Assembly (NCBI RefSeq): GCF_016862115.1
Contig: NZ_BOMI01000189.1
Coordinates: 20,690-84,689 of the forward strand
From: Paractinoplanes deccanensis
GTDB lineage: Bacteria > Actinomycetota > Actinomycetes > Mycobacteriales > Micromonosporaceae
Length of the DNA stretch: 64,000 bases
Reading direction: 5' to 3'
The notes beneath the pieces are model-generated. The model was not told the DNA's origin and made no database searches. It was given only the letters and a program-made list of their open reading frames with translations. How positions within the stretch are numbered: position 1 is the first letter of the stretch; every line of letters begins with the position of its first letter. Of this stretch, positions 26,635-35,543 are shown one piece after another. The position numbers and the translations under genes are program-made.

Positions 26635-27708
26635 GTGCTTCGCTCCCCCCGCACACTACTTTCCGTAACGACAGCAGCGCTCCTCGTCGTGGGGCTCGGC
26701 GCCTGCGGCGGCACCACGAAGGACAGCAACGACAACGCGAGCAGCGGGTCGCAGGCCAACGCGGCCGCCGACCCGAACGCCGCGCTCAAGGAGGGCCTCA
26801 AGATCGCCTTCCTGCCGAAGCAGCTGAACAACCCGTACTCCGATGTGGAGACCAGCGGCGGCGAGGCGGCCGTCAAGGAGCTCAAGGGCGAGTACAAGAA
26901 GGTCGGCCCGAACGACGCCTCCGCCTCGTCGCAGGTCAGCTACATCAACACGCTGATCCAGCAGCAGCAGGACGTGATCGTGGTCGCCGCGAACGACCCG
27001 AACGCCGTCTGCCCGTCGCTCAACCAGGCCCGCGCCGCGAAGATCAAGGTGATCACCTTCGACTCGGACGCGGCGAAGGAGTGCCGCGACGCGTTCATCA
27101 ACCAGGCCACCACCCAGGGCATCGGTGAGTCGCTGGCGAAGATGGCGCTCGAGCAGGCCGGCGGCGAGGGCGAGATCGCGGTGCTCTCCGCGACCCCGAA
27201 CGCCACGAACCAGAACGCCTGGATCGACGTCATGAAGAAGGAGCTGGCCAAGCCGGAGTACGCCAAGCTCAAGCTGGTCAAGGTGGCCTACGGCAACGAC
27301 GACGACCAGAAGTCGTTCCAGGAGGCCCAGGGCCTGCTCCAGTCGTACCCGAACCTGAAGGCGATCGTCGCCCCGACCACCGTGGGCATCGCGGCAGCCG
27401 CCCGCTACATCTCCTCGTCGAGCTACAAGGGCAAGGTCCAGGTGACCGGCCTCGGCCTGCCCAACCAGATGCGCGAGTACGTCAAGAACGGCACCGCCAA
27501 GAAGTTCGCCCTGTGGAACCCGGCCGACATCGGCTACCTCGCCGCCTACGCGGGCGCCGCGATGGCCTCGGGCCAGATCACGGGCAAGGAAGGCGAGAAG
27601 TTCAAGGCCGGCAAGCTCGGCGAGTACACCATCGGCGCGGACGGTGAGATCGTCCTCGGCCCGCCGCTGGAGTTCACCGCCGAGAACATCGACCAGTTCA
27701 ACTTCTGA
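26635..27708 (+). CDS. rhaS: Rhamnose-binding lipoprotein of the ABC importer
   Basis: A 357-residue periplasmic-binding-type (family 2, RbsB-like) lipoprotein. The signal (VLRSPRTLLSVTTAALLVVG) ends in the lipobox LGAC with Cys24 as lipidation site, followed by a Ser/Asn/Ala linker. The sugar-binding domain starts near KIAFLPKQLNNPY. The start is GTG at 26635 with GGAG six bases upstream; ATG at 26623 in the same frame is an alternative. It captures rhamnose outside the membrane for RhaPQT. Confidence 0.88.
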   Translation: MLRSPRTLLSVTTAALLVVGLGACGGTTKDSNDNASSGSQANAAADPNAALKEGLKIAFLPKQLNNPYSDVETSGGEAAVKELKGEYKKVGPNDASASSQVSYINTLIQQQQDVIVVAANDPNAVCPSLNQARAAKIKVITFDSDAAKECRDAFINQATTQGIGESLAKMALEQAGGEGEIAVLSATPNATNQNAWIDVMKKELAKPEYAKLKLVKVAYGNDDDQKSFQEAQGLLQSYPNLKAIVAPTTVGIAAAARYISSSSYKGKVQVTGLGLPNQMREYVKNGTAKKFALWNPADIGYLAAYAGAAMASGQITGKEGEKFKAGKLGEYTIGADGEIVLGPPLEFTAENIDQFNF

Positions 27709-27722
27709 TCCGCGGTAGCGAC

Positions 27723-28058
27723 ATGCGTTACTGCTTCAACCTCCAGGTCCGTCCCGAGCGGATGGCGGAGTACGTGGAGCGGCACCAGGCCGTGTGGCCC
27801 GAGATGCAGCAAGCACTTCGGGCCACCGGCTGGCGCAACTACTCCCTGTTCCTTCGCGAGGACGGCCTCCTGATCGGCTACGTGGAGGCCGACGATCTCG
27901 CGGCGTCCCAGGCGGCAATGGCGGCGCTGGACGTCAACACCCGGTGGCAGGCGGAGATGGCCCCCTTCTTCGCCGGCACCTCACCCACCGACGGTTTCCC
28001 GTTGCTGACCGAGGTGTTCCACCTTTCCGATGAGCCTTTGGAGGCTACCCATGACTGA
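27723..28058 (+). CDS. rhaM: L-rhamnose mutarotase
   Basis: A 111-residue RhaM/YiiL-family protein: MRYCFNLQVRPERMAEYVER, HQAVWPEMQQALRATGWRNY, and later TRWQAEMAPFF. The conserved His of HxxVWPE and the Tyr and Trp residues form the active pocket. It interconverts alpha- and beta-L-rhamnose so that the isomerase receives its preferred anomer. It lies 14 bases after the binding-protein gene and its stop overlaps the rhaI start by 8 bases. Confidence 0.93.
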   Translation: MRYCFNLQVRPERMAEYVERHQAVWPEMQQALRATGWRNYSLFLREDGLLIGYVEADDLAASQAAMAALDVNTRWQAEMAPFFAGTSPTDGFPLLTEVFHLSDEPLEATHD

Positions 28059-29217
28059 CCTCGCCGCAGTCAAGCGCGCCCTGGCGGCGCAGCGCATCGA
28101 GACCCCGTCGTGGGCCTTCGGCAACTCCGGCACGCGTTTCAAGGTGTTCCCCCAGCAGGGCGTGCCGCGCACCCCCGAGGAGAAGATCGCCGACGCCGCG
28201 GTCGTGCACCGCTTCACCGGTGTCGCGCCGACCGTCGCCCTGCACATCCCGTGGGACAAGGTCGACGACTACGCCGCCCTCTCGGCGTACGCGAAGTCCG
28301 AGGGTGTCGAGATCGGCGCGATCAACACCAACGTCTTCCAGGACAACGACTACAAGCTCGGCTCGGTCACCAACCCCGACGCGGGCATCCGGCGCAAGGC
28401 CACCGATCACCTGCTCGAGGCGATCGACATCATGGACCAGACCGGGTCGCGCGACCTGAAGCTCTGGTTCTCCGACGGCATCAACTACCCGGGCCAGGAC
28501 GACCTGCGCCTGCGGCAGGACCGGCTGCACGCGGCCCTGAAGGAGACGTACGACCGGCTCGGCGACAACCAGCGGTTCCTGCTCGAGTACAAGCTGTTCG
28601 AGCCGGCCTTCTACGCCACCGACATCCCGGACTGGGGCACCTCGTACGCGCACTGCGTCGAGCTCGGCGAGAAGGCCACCGTCTGCATCGACACCGGCCA
28701 CCACGCACCGGGCACGAACATCGAGTTCATCGTGGCGTTCCTGCTGCGCCAGGGGAAGCTCGGCGCGTTCGACTTCAACAGCCGGTTCTACGCCGACGAC
28801 GACTTGATGGCGGGCGCCGCCGACCCGTTCCAGCTCTTCCGGATCATGTACGAGATCGTCCGGGCGGACGCGCTGGACCCGTCGTACGGCATCAACTTCA
28901 TGCTCGACCAGTGCCACAACATCGAGGCGAAGATCCCGGCGATCATCCGCTCGGTGCTCAACATCCAGGAGGCGACCGCCAAAGCGCTGCTGGTCGACCG
29001 GGACGCGCTGTTCAAGGCGCAGGCCGAGGGCGACGTGCTCGAGGCGAACGCCGTGCTGATGGACGCGTACAACACCGACGTCCGCCCGCTGCTGGCCGAG
29101 GTCCGCGCGGACGCCGGCCTCGACCCCGACCCGGTGCGCGCGTACAAGGCGAGCGGCTACCAGGAGAAGATCGTCGCCGAGCGCGTCGGCGGCCGGCAGG
29201 CCGGCTGGGGCGCCTGA
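28051..29217 (+). CDS. rhaI: L-rhamnose isomerase
   Basis: A 388-residue RhaI-type isomerase (Pseudomonas/Rhizobium type rather than E. coli RhaA) with the TIM-barrel metal site: LEYKLFEPAF (Glu), CIDTGHHAPGTN (Asp, His), AFDFNSRFYADDD (Asp), FMLDQCHN near the end. It converts L-rhamnose to L-rhamnulose using Mn2+. The ATG at 28051 has GGAGG eight bases upstream; the frame further upstream overlaps rhaM. It completes the pathway with rhaB and rhaD, encoded on the opposite strand. Confidence 0.93.
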   Translation: MTDLAAVKRALAAQRIETPSWAFGNSGTRFKVFPQQGVPRTPEEKIADAAVVHRFTGVAPTVALHIPWDKVDDYAALSAYAKSEGVEIGAINTNVFQDNDYKLGSVTNPDAGIRRKATDHLLEAIDIMDQTGSRDLKLWFSDGINYPGQDDLRLRQDRLHAALKETYDRLGDNQRFLLEYKLFEPAFYATDIPDWGTSYAHCVELGEKATVCIDTGHHAPGTNIEFIVAFLLRQGKLGAFDFNSRFYADDDLMAGAADPFQLFRIMYEIVRADALDPSYGINFMLDQCHNIEAKIPAIIRSVLNIQEATAKALLVDRDALFKAQAEGDVLEANAVLMDAYNTDVRPLLAEVRADAGLDPDPVRAYKASGYQEKIVAERVGGRQAGWGA

Positions 29218-29218
29218 C

Positions 29219-29258
29219 GTCCGGGCCCGCCGGGATTCCTCAACTCGGCGGGCCGGAC
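29219..29258 (+). terminator. Likely terminator of the rhamnose transport operon
   Basis: GTCCGGGCCCGCCG pairs with CGGCGGGCCGGAC around a 13-base loop, with one bulged G. It starts two bases after the rhaI stop. There is no U tract, as is usual in GC-rich actinobacteria. Confidence 0.65.
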
Positions 29259-29275
29259 AGCCGATCCTTGCGGCC

Positions 29276-29503
29276 ATGGAGCAGTTCATCAACGATGCCA
29301 GCGACGTGACGAGTCAGCTGTTCGGGCCCGAGTCCGGCATCCCGTGGTGGGCCTGGGTCGTCGTGGTCGCGGCAGTCTTCTGGAAGGTGGCCGTCCGCGA
29401 GCCCAAGACGGCCGACGAGCTTGCCCACGAACGGGACGAAGTGATGCTGGGCGAGATGTTCGAGGGCAGCAAGGGCAAAAAGGGCAAAAAGAAGAAGAAG
29501 TAG
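29276..29503 (+). CDS. Small single-pass membrane protein with a lysine-rich tail
   Basis: A 75-residue protein. Residues about 22-41 (IPWWAWVVVVAAVFWKVAV) form one transmembrane helix. It is followed by an acidic helical stretch (KTADELAHERDEVMLGEMFE) and ends SKGKKGKKKKK. The tail is positively charged and could contact lipid head groups or nucleic acid. I recognise no family. It lies between the rhamnose operon terminator and the end of a convergent pseudogene. Confidence 0.55.
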   Translation: MEQFINDASDVTSQLFGPESGIPWWAWVVVVAAVFWKVAVREPKTADELAHERDEVMLGEMFEGSKGKKGKKKKK

Positions 29504-29507
29504 CAGA

Positions 29508-30824
29508 TCATCCCGTCGGCGGCCGGAACCGTGCCACATCGGTGCCGGTCCCCACGATCAGATCCCGCCGACCGGCCACCGCCATGTCCCGGGCCGGCGC
29601 CGGCAACTGCAGAGCCGGGCACAGCGGGTCGCCCGACTCAAGGTCGACCAGCGACACCGTGCCGTCGGCGCGCGCGATGAAGACCGCCGGCCAGGCGCCG
29701 ATCGCCACAGAGGTGATCGGCGCGCCGGTGACCGCGGGCCCGGCGCGCTTGCCCGCCAGGTCGAACGCCCACACCGTCCGCCACGCGTCCCGCCCCTCCG
29801 CGTAGCTCCCGCCGACCAGACGATCGCCGTCCACGGCGACGACGAAGCGCCCGTCGAGAGCCGGCACCGGCGTGGCCGGCGCCGCCAGATCCTCCAGCCG
29901 GTAGATCTCCGGCGGCACCTCCGCGCCCGCCACCAGGTCCCACCGCTGCAACCAGGGATACGACGCACGTCGGGAGCCGGCTCCGGTCGCCGCGCGCACG
30001 GTTCCCTCCGCCCACGGCACCAGGGTCACGATCCCCCGGACGCTGTCGACCGGGATCCCACAGGACGACCAGGCCGTCCTCCGCCGACCCGGTCAGCAGC
30101 CAGTGCCGCCCTTTCCACCGCAGCGTCTCCAGCGCCGGCCTGCGCACCGGTCCCCGCAGCGGTGGGCCGGCCGGGGCCGAGGCGGGCAGGTCCCACAGAT
30201 GTACGCGCCACCGCGTCGGCACCACCAGCGTCCGACCCACCACGACCGGCTTCGGACGGCTGCGCCGGCCGCCCCACACGCGCCCGCGGAACGGCGGCAG
30301 GTCGTCGGTGTGGGCGTCGATCCGCTCGCCCACCCGCTCCCCGGTCGCGACGTCGAAACTGAGCAGCCCACGCGACTCGGTCACCACGGTCAGCACCTCG
30401 CGTCCGGCCAACTCCGACAGCGTCACGGCCACGACGCGTTCGTCCACCGAGACCGGCAACGGCAGCCGGCCGCCACTGTCCACATCCCACATCGCGAGGC
30501 CGCGGCCGGCCGTCACCACCACAGACCGCCCGTCGCCCAGCCGCCCACCGCAGACGGCACGCGTCTCCAGCCCGCCTCCCCACTCGCCGTCACACATCGC
30601 GCCGGCGGTACGGGCACCGCGGCCACCTGCCCCGTGGCCACGTGCCAGACCCGCAGGTGATCGCCCTCGTCGTCCGTGTGCCCCGGCGCCGAGAGGACCG
30701 CCACCAGCGGGCGCTCCCCGCTGCCACCCGCCGCCATCGCGAGGACCGCGCCGGTGCGCATGACGCCGCCCACGCGCGGCAGGTCCCGCCCGGCGGCCCA
30801 GACGGTTTCCCACAGTCCCGGCAT
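29508..30824 (-). pseudogene. Beta-propeller (WD40-like) protein, copy 1, with two frameshifts
   Basis: Three overlapping frames on this strand join into one product of about 435 residues. MPGLWETVWAAGRDLPRVGG begins at 30824 and runs to about 30600. The frame from MCDGEWGGGLETRAVCGG runs to about 30055, and TLVPWAEGTVRAATGAG continues to the stop after FRPPTG. One shift is near 30600. The other is at about 30050-30055, where one extra G in the run CCCGG breaks WDPVDSVRGIV. Repeated VWDV/LWDLP-type blades mark a propeller. The end is closely related to the neighbouring intact paralogue. Sequencing error cannot be excluded for either shift. Confidence 0.65.
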
Positions 30825-30830
30825 GCCCCT

Positions 30831-30866
30831 TCTATACGGGGTCCGGGGGTGATTCCGCAGCCCCGG
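30831..30866. repeat. Duplicated 36-base segment upstream of WD40 copy 1
   Basis: This segment matches 31820-31855 with three or four mismatches. In the other location it is the 3' end of the sugar ABC ATPase gene (encoding about GAAEPPPEPV and the stop) plus the TATAGA promoter of WD40 copy 2. Here no ATPase is present, so the segment was carried along when the WD40 gene was duplicated in tandem. TATAGA again lies six bases before the start codon. Confidence 0.8.
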
Positions 30867-30871
30867 CCGGT

Positions 30872-31813
30872 CTAAGGGGACGGCGGCCGGAACCGAGCCA
30901 CTTCGAGACCGAATCCCACGACCACGTCCGGGCGCTCGCGTGAGCCGGCCGCGTCGGCCATCACCGCGAGGGACCGGGCCCTCGCCGGCAAGCGCAGGGC
31001 CGGGCACAGCTCGGCGCCCGACTCCATGTCGATCAGCGACACCGTGCGGTCGGCGCGGGCGATGTAGACCGCGGGCCACTCGGCTATCGCCACGGCGGTG
31101 ATCACCTCGCCGGTGACCTCGGGGCCGAGACGGTTGCCGGACAGGTCGCGTGCCCAGGCGGTTCGCCAGGCGTCCCACGGCTCCGCATAGCTGCCGCAGA
31201 GCAGTCGGGTGCCGGCCATGGCGTCGACGAACTCGCCGTCGCGACCGGCGGGCAGTCGCTCGGGGGCCACCAGATCCGCCAGCCGGAACAGCTGCGCGTG
31301 CCGTTCGTGCGACGAGCTGATCGCGATCGGCTCACCGTCGACGGAGCCGAGCACGACGCGCGACGTCTCCCGATGCTTGACCACCTCGGCCGCCACCGAC
31401 CCGTCGGTGACCCGCCGGATCGCGAGCACCCCGCGGTGGACCACGACCAGGACCTGTTCGCCACCGACCACCGCCGAGTAGATGTGCTTCACCCGCATGG
31501 AGTTGAAATCGATCGCGGGCTGGATCTCCTCGCGGGCGACGAGGTCCCACCGTTGCAGCCACCGGTGCGACTTGTGCCGGGAACCCGCCCCGGTCGCCAC
31601 TCGCACGGCCGCCCCGTCGCGCCACGCCGCCAAGCCGACGATGCCCGGGATCCCGGTGTAGGTCGGCGCAGCCACCGGCGAGCCATCACCGGCCCGCCGC
31701 GCCTGGATCGCTCCGCCCTTGTCGGCGACGACCACCACGTCGGGACCGGCCACGGCGAGGCGGGCGACGCGCTCGTCGCTCTCGCACGCCGCCCACACCG
31801 TCTGCCATCGCAC
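30872..31813 (-). CDS. Beta-propeller (WD40-like) protein, copy 2
   Basis: A 313-residue soluble protein without signal peptide, built of repeated beta segments with AxxxDGSVAA, VYIARADRTVSLIDMESG and similar blade-like motifs. It is probably a partial WD40/YVTN-type propeller. The start is GTG at 31813 (VRWQTVWAACESDERVA), set by TATAGA exactly six bases upstream and by alignment with MPGLWETVWAAG of copy 1. The TATAGA overlaps the stop codon of the ABC ATPase gene, so the gene may be both read through and transcribed leaderless. The function is unknown; such proteins usually act as scaffolds. It lacks about 120 residues in the middle relative to copy 1. Confidence 0.7.
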   Translation of the reverse strand: MRWQTVWAACESDERVARLAVAGPDVVVVADKGGAIQARRAGDGSPVAAPTYTGIPGIVGLAAWRDGAAVRVATGAGSRHKSHRWLQRWDLVAREEIQPAIDFNSMRVKHIYSAVVGGEQVLVVVHRGVLAIRRVTDGSVAAEVVKHRETSRVVLGSVDGEPIAISSSHERHAQLFRLADLVAPERLPAGRDGEFVDAMAGTRLLCGSYAEPWDAWRTAWARDLSGNRLGPEVTGEVITAVAIAEWPAVYIARADRTVSLIDMESGAELCPALRLPARARSLAVMADAAGSRERPDVVVGFGLEVARFRPPSP

Positions 31814-31820
31814 GGCTCTT

Positions 31821-32591
31821 CTATACCGGCTCCGGGGGTGGTTCCGCAGCCCCGGTCATGATGGCCACCGCCTCCGACATCGAGTGGGACTTCGGGGTGA
31901 TCACCGTGGCGCGGCGGCCCAGGCGCTGGATGTGGATGCGGTCGGCCACCTCGAAGACGTGCGGCATGTTGTGGCTGATCAGGATCACCGGCAGGCCGCG
32001 GTCGCGGACGTCGCGGATCAGTTGCAGCACGCGGTTGCCCTCCTTGACGCCGAGCGCGGCGGTCGGCTCGTCGAGGATCACGACCTTGCTGCCGAACGCG
32101 GCCGAGCGCGCCACGGCCACCGCCTGCCGCTGACCGCCGGAGAGCGACTCGACGGGCTGCCCGATGTTCTGGAGGGTGGCGACGCCCAGCTCGGACATGT
32201 GCCTTTTCGCCTCGGAGCGCATGCGGCCGCGGTCGAGCATCCGGAAGACCGAGCCGAGCGGGCCGGGTTTGCGCTGTTCCCGGCCGAGGAACAGGTTGTC
32301 GGCGATGTCCAGGCCGGGCGCCACCGCGAGGGTCTGGTAGACGGTCTCGATGCCGGCGGCGCGCGCGTCCATCGGCGTACGGAAATGGACCTGCCTGCCG
32401 TCGAGGTAGATCTCGCCCTCGTCGGGGACCAGGGCGCCGGACAGTGCCTTGATCAGGCTCGACTTGCCGGCGCCGTTGTCGCCGATGACCGCGAGGATCT
32501 CGCCCGGGTACAGCTCGAGGTCGCTGCCGTTGATGGCGACCACCCGCCCGTACCGCTTGGTCAGGCCCTTGGCTTGCAGAACGGGCGTCAC
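31821..32591 (-). CDS. Sugar ABC importer, ATP-binding protein (single domain)
   Basis: A 256-residue ATPase of the carbohydrate uptake-2 class, of FrcA type (one ABC domain instead of two). Walker A is GDNGAGKSS, signature SLSGGQRQAVAVARS, Walker B VVILDEPTAALG, with the switch His in LISHNMPHV. The GTG at 32591 overlaps the permease stop (GTGA). It forms a binding-protein-dependent importer with the two upstream genes. The cargo is probably fructose, ribose or another monosaccharide. Its stop codon overlaps the promoter of the next gene. Confidence 0.88.
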   Translation of the reverse strand: MTPVLQAKGLTKRYGRVVAINGSDLELYPGEILAVIGDNGAGKSSLIKALSGALVPDEGEIYLDGRQVHFRTPMDARAAGIETVYQTLAVAPGLDIADNLFLGREQRKPGPLGSVFRMLDRGRMRSEAKRHMSELGVATLQNIGQPVESLSGGQRQAVAVARSAAFGSKVVILDEPTAALGVKEGNRVLQLIRDVRDRGLPVILISHNMPHVFEVADRIHIQRLGRRATVITPKSHSMSEAVAIMTGAAEPPPEPV

Positions 32592-33604
32592 GTCTTCACC
32601 TTCCTGATCCACTGGTCGAGGGAGACCGCGACGAGCACGAGCAGGCCGATCGCGAAGCCCTGCCACACCACCTCGACGCCGCCGAGCTGGAGCCCGTTGC
32701 GGAACACGCCGACGATGAGCGCGCCGATCAGCGTGCCGATCACGCTGCCGCGCCCGCCGAACAGGCTGGTGCCGCCGAGCACGACCGCGGTGATCGAGTC
32801 GAGGTTGTACTCGACGCCCACGTTGGGGCTGGCCGAGGCGAGGCGGCCGATCAGGATCCAGCCGCCGATCGCGTAGAGCAGGCCGGCGACCGTGTAGACC
32901 GAGAAGAGCACCCGGCCGGTCTGGATGCCGGCGAGCCGCGCCGCCTCCGCGTCGTCGCCCGTCGCGTACACGTGCTTGCCCCACGCGGTGCGCGAGAGCG
33001 CGTAGAAGAAGTAGGCGAAGAGCAGGAGCATGATGATCGACCCGTACGTCAGCCGGAAGTTGCCGATCGGGATCGAGTTGCCCGTCCACGTCATGAGCGA
33101 CGGCATGTCCGTGCCGCGCACCGTCTCGCTGTTGCTGACCACCGAGTTGAGCGAGAAGAAGATGGTCAGCGTGCCGAGCGTGACGATGAACGGCGGCAGT
33201 TTGAGGCGGGTGACCAGGAAGCCGTTGATCGCGCCCATCGCCGTGCCGCACGCGAAGCCGAGCAGCAGCGCGACGATGCCCGGCATGCCCGCGTCGACGC
33301 AGAAGGTGGCCGTCAGGATCGACGAGAAGACGGCGATCGCGCCGGCCGACAGGTCGATGCCGGCGGTCAGGATGATCAGCGTCTGCCCGAGCGCGAGCGT
33401 GGCGATGACCGTGACCTGCTGAAGCACCAGCGACAGGTTGGTGGCGGTGAGGAAGCGGCCGTTGACGATCGAGAAGGCGATGATCGCGACGACCAGCACG
33501 GCGAGCGGCCCGAGGACCGGGTTGGCGTGCAGGATGTGCTGAACCCGCAGCCCGAGCGAGTCGTTCTTGCGTACGTCGAAGTCGGCAGTGGCAGTTGTCG
33601 CCAT
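32588..33604 (-). CDS. Sugar ABC importer, permease
   Basis: A 338-residue RbsC/FrcC-type permease with 8-10 helices and the conserved cytoplasmic EAA-like segments LTAGIDLSAGAIAVFSS near residues 80-96 and VLGGTSLFGGRGSVIGT near 265. It has an N-terminal cytoplasmic extension of about 25 residues (MATTATADFDVRKNDSLGLR). It starts one base after the stop of the binding-protein gene, and the ATPase overlaps its end. Confidence 0.88.
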   Translation of the reverse strand: MATTATADFDVRKNDSLGLRVQHILHANPVLGPLAVLVVAIIAFSIVNGRFLTATNLSLVLQQVTVIATLALGQTLIILTAGIDLSAGAIAVFSSILTATFCVDAGMPGIVALLLGFACGTAMGAINGFLVTRLKLPPFIVTLGTLTIFFSLNSVVSNSETVRGTDMPSLMTWTGNSIPIGNFRLTYGSIIMLLLFAYFFYALSRTAWGKHVYATGDDAEAARLAGIQTGRVLFSVYTVAGLLYAIGGWILIGRLASASPNVGVEYNLDSITAVVLGGTSLFGGRGSVIGTLIGALIVGVFRNGLQLGGVEVVWQGFAIGLLVLVAVSLDQWIRKVKT

Positions 33605-33605
33605 G

Positions 33606-34640
33606 TCAGCCCCAGCAGTTCTGCTTGCCCCACGCCGAGTCCTTGGACTCCACGCCGGCCTGCGGATCGTCGGTGATCAGTTCGGTACCGGTGTCGTAGA
33701 AGTCCTTCCCGGGCGTCGCCTGCGGCTTGGTGCCGTCCTTGGCGTACGCGGCGATGGCGTCCACGCCCAGCTGCGCCATCTTGAGCGGGAACTGCATGCT
33801 CGTCGCGCCGATGATCCCCTTGGACACGTTGTCCACGCCCGGGCAGCCGCCGTCGATCGAGACGATGACGGTGTCCTTGTCGCGCCCGGCCGACTTGAGC
33901 GCCTGGTACGCGCCGGCCGCCGCGGGCTCGTTGATCGTGTAGACCAGGTTGATCGACGGGTCCTTCTGGAGCAGGTTCTCCATCGCCGTGCGGCCGCCGT
34001 CCTCGGCGCCGTCGGTGACGTCGTGCCCGGCGATCCGGGGGTCGTTCTCGTCGCCGATCCGGTTGGGGTCGCCGATCTCGATGCCGAAGCCGTCGAGGAA
34101 GCCCTGATCGCGCTTGACGTCGACGGAGACCTGGTTGGCGTTCAGGTCGAGCATCGCGATCTTCGCCTGCTTGCCGTCCTGGGCGAACTTCTCCTTGGCC
34201 CACTGCCCGATCAGCTTGCCGGCCTGGTAGTTGTCGGTGGCGAAGGTGGCGTCCGCGGCGTCCGGCGGGTCGACCGGGGTGTCCAGCGCGATCACCAGCA
34301 TGTCCTGCTCGTGCGCCTTGTCGATCGAGGGCACGATCGCCTTCGAGTCGTTCGGGGTGATCAGGAAGCCCTTGGCGCCGAAGGACATCAGGTTCTCGAT
34401 GGCCTGCACCTGGGCCTCGTTGTCGCCGTCCTGCTTGCCGGCGAAGCTCTGCAGCTCGACGGCCTGCGCCTCGGCCGCTTCCTCGGCGCCTTTCTTCATC
34501 TGCACGAAGAAGGGATTCGTATCAGTCTTCGTGATCAGCCCGACGACGTCCTCGCCCGAGCCTCTGTTGCACGCGGCGGCCGGCACGAGAGCCAACGTCA
34601 TCACGCAGCCGGCGGCCACTGCCCTTCGATTCCGAGACAT
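33606..34640 (-). CDS. Sugar ABC importer, substrate-binding lipoprotein
   Basis: A 344-residue family-2 periplasmic-binding lipoprotein. The signal peptide ends in the lipobox PAAAC (Cys24). The sugar-binding motif VGLITKTDTNPFFVQMKKGA is close to FrcB/RbsB, as are TPNDSKAIVPSIDKA and VVSIDGGCPGVDNV. The closest theme is the fructose (FrcB) group, but ribose, xylose or mannose are possible. It is the first gene of a three-gene operon (binding protein, permease, ATPase) divergent from a regulator-like gene. Confidence 0.87.
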   Translation of the reverse strand: MSRNRRAVAAGCVMTLALVPAAACNRGSGEDVVGLITKTDTNPFFVQMKKGAEEAAEAQAVELQSFAGKQDGDNEAQVQAIENLMSFGAKGFLITPNDSKAIVPSIDKAHEQDMLVIALDTPVDPPDAADATFATDNYQAGKLIGQWAKEKFAQDGKQAKIAMLDLNANQVSVDVKRDQGFLDGFGIEIGDPNRIGDENDPRIAGHDVTDGAEDGGRTAMENLLQKDPSINLVYTINEPAAAGAYQALKSAGRDKDTVIVSIDGGCPGVDNVSKGIIGATSMQFPLKMAQLGVDAIAAYAKDGTKPQATPGKDFYDTGTELITDDPQAGVESKDSAWGKQNCWG

Positions 34641-34713
34641 GCCTCCTCCACCGATTTAGCAGCTGCTCGCGCAGCAATCGAGAGTTGACGTTGCCTCGCA
34701 GTACACGCCCGAT

Positions 34714-34730
34714 GTTGACTACATGTCAAC
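34714..34730. promoter_or_regulatory. Palindrome upstream of the sugar ABC operon
   Basis: GTTGAC-TACAT-GTCAAC is a perfect 6-5-6 inverted repeat in the 130-base region between the binding-protein gene and the divergent LacI-like gene. A related GTTGACGTTG lies nearby at 34684-34693. It is a likely regulator site. The adjacent LacI-like protein lacks a DNA-binding domain and so is not obviously the binder. Confidence 0.5.
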
Positions 34731-34770
34731 GATGCGTTGCGTTCAGTGATCGACATCGACGGAGGTCCAT

Positions 34771-35505
34771 ATGCCTGGGACCATCGGCGTCCTCTTCGAC
34801 GACGTCTCCCACCCGTTCTCCGCGGCCTTGCACCGGGCGATCGAGGACGAGGCCCGCACCCGCGACATCCACGTGCTCACCGGCCGGCCCCGCGACTCGC
34901 TCAGCACGGCCTTCGACGGCCTGATCCTGGCCTCGGCCGCCCTGGTCGCCACCGAGCGCCGCATGCCGGTCGTCGCCCTCGAGGCCACCGGCGCCCCCGT
35001 CGACACGGTCGTCTCCACCACCATCTCCGGCGCCGCCACCGCGGTCCGCCACCTCGTCGCCCAGGGCCACCGCCGCATCGCCTACCTGGGCGACGGCCTC
35101 GCCCAGGACCGGTACCGCGGATATCTGCGCGCGCTGGGCGGCCGCCCCGGCCCCGTCGTGCACGATCTGCACGATCCGGCCGCCGCCGAACGCGCGGTCG
35201 TCGCGCTGATGCGCGGCCCCACCCCGCCCACGGCCCTGTTCGCCGCCCACAGCCAGGCCACCGTCGGCGCGGTCCGGGCGCTGCGCCGCCTCGGCCGCCA
35301 GCACTGCGTCGCCCTGGTCGGCTTCGACGACTTCCCGCTGGCCGACCTCCTCGACCCGGGCGTCACCGTCGTGGCCCAGGACCCGGCCCGCATGGGCCGC
35401 ACGGCCGCCGCCGCCCTCTTCGATCGCCTGGACGGCCACGACGGCCCACCCCGCGAGATCCGCATCCCCACCACCCTCATCCAGCGCGGCTCGGGCGAGC
35501 TCTAG
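34771..35505 (+). CDS. LacI-like sugar-sensing protein without a DNA-binding domain
   Basis: A 244-residue protein that begins directly at the effector domain of LacI regulators (MPGTIGVLFDDVSHPFSAAL) and runs through it to the usual end (TTLIQRGSGEL). The helix-turn-helix and hinge (about 60 residues) are absent, and the 130 bases upstream encode no remnant of them. GGAGG five bases before the ATG shows that this is a genuine start. It could be a cytoplasmic sugar sensor, a dominant partner of another LacI protein, or a decayed regulator. It is divergent from a sugar ABC operon. Confidence 0.75.
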   Translation: MPGTIGVLFDDVSHPFSAALHRAIEDEARTRDIHVLTGRPRDSLSTAFDGLILASAALVATERRMPVVALEATGAPVDTVVSTTISGAATAVRHLVAQGHRRIAYLGDGLAQDRYRGYLRALGGRPGPVVHDLHDPAAAERAVVALMRGPTPPTALFAAHSQATVGAVRALRRLGRQHCVALVGFDDFPLADLLDPGVTVVAQDPARMGRTAAAALFDRLDGHDGPPREIRIPTTLIQRGSGEL

Positions 35506-35508
35506 TTT

Positions 35509-35543
35509 TTGGAAGTTCTGTCATCTGGCAGTACTGTCAAAAT
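35509..35543 (+). promoter_or_regulatory. Leaderless promoter and TetR-type operator of the SDR-tetR pair
   Basis: TTGGAA (35509-35514), 17 bases, TACTGT (35532-35537), then six bases to the ATG at 35544. The near-palindrome TGGCAGTACTGTCA (35526-35539, one mismatched pair) covers the -10 box. This is where the TetR protein encoded two genes downstream would be expected to repress. Confidence 0.6.
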
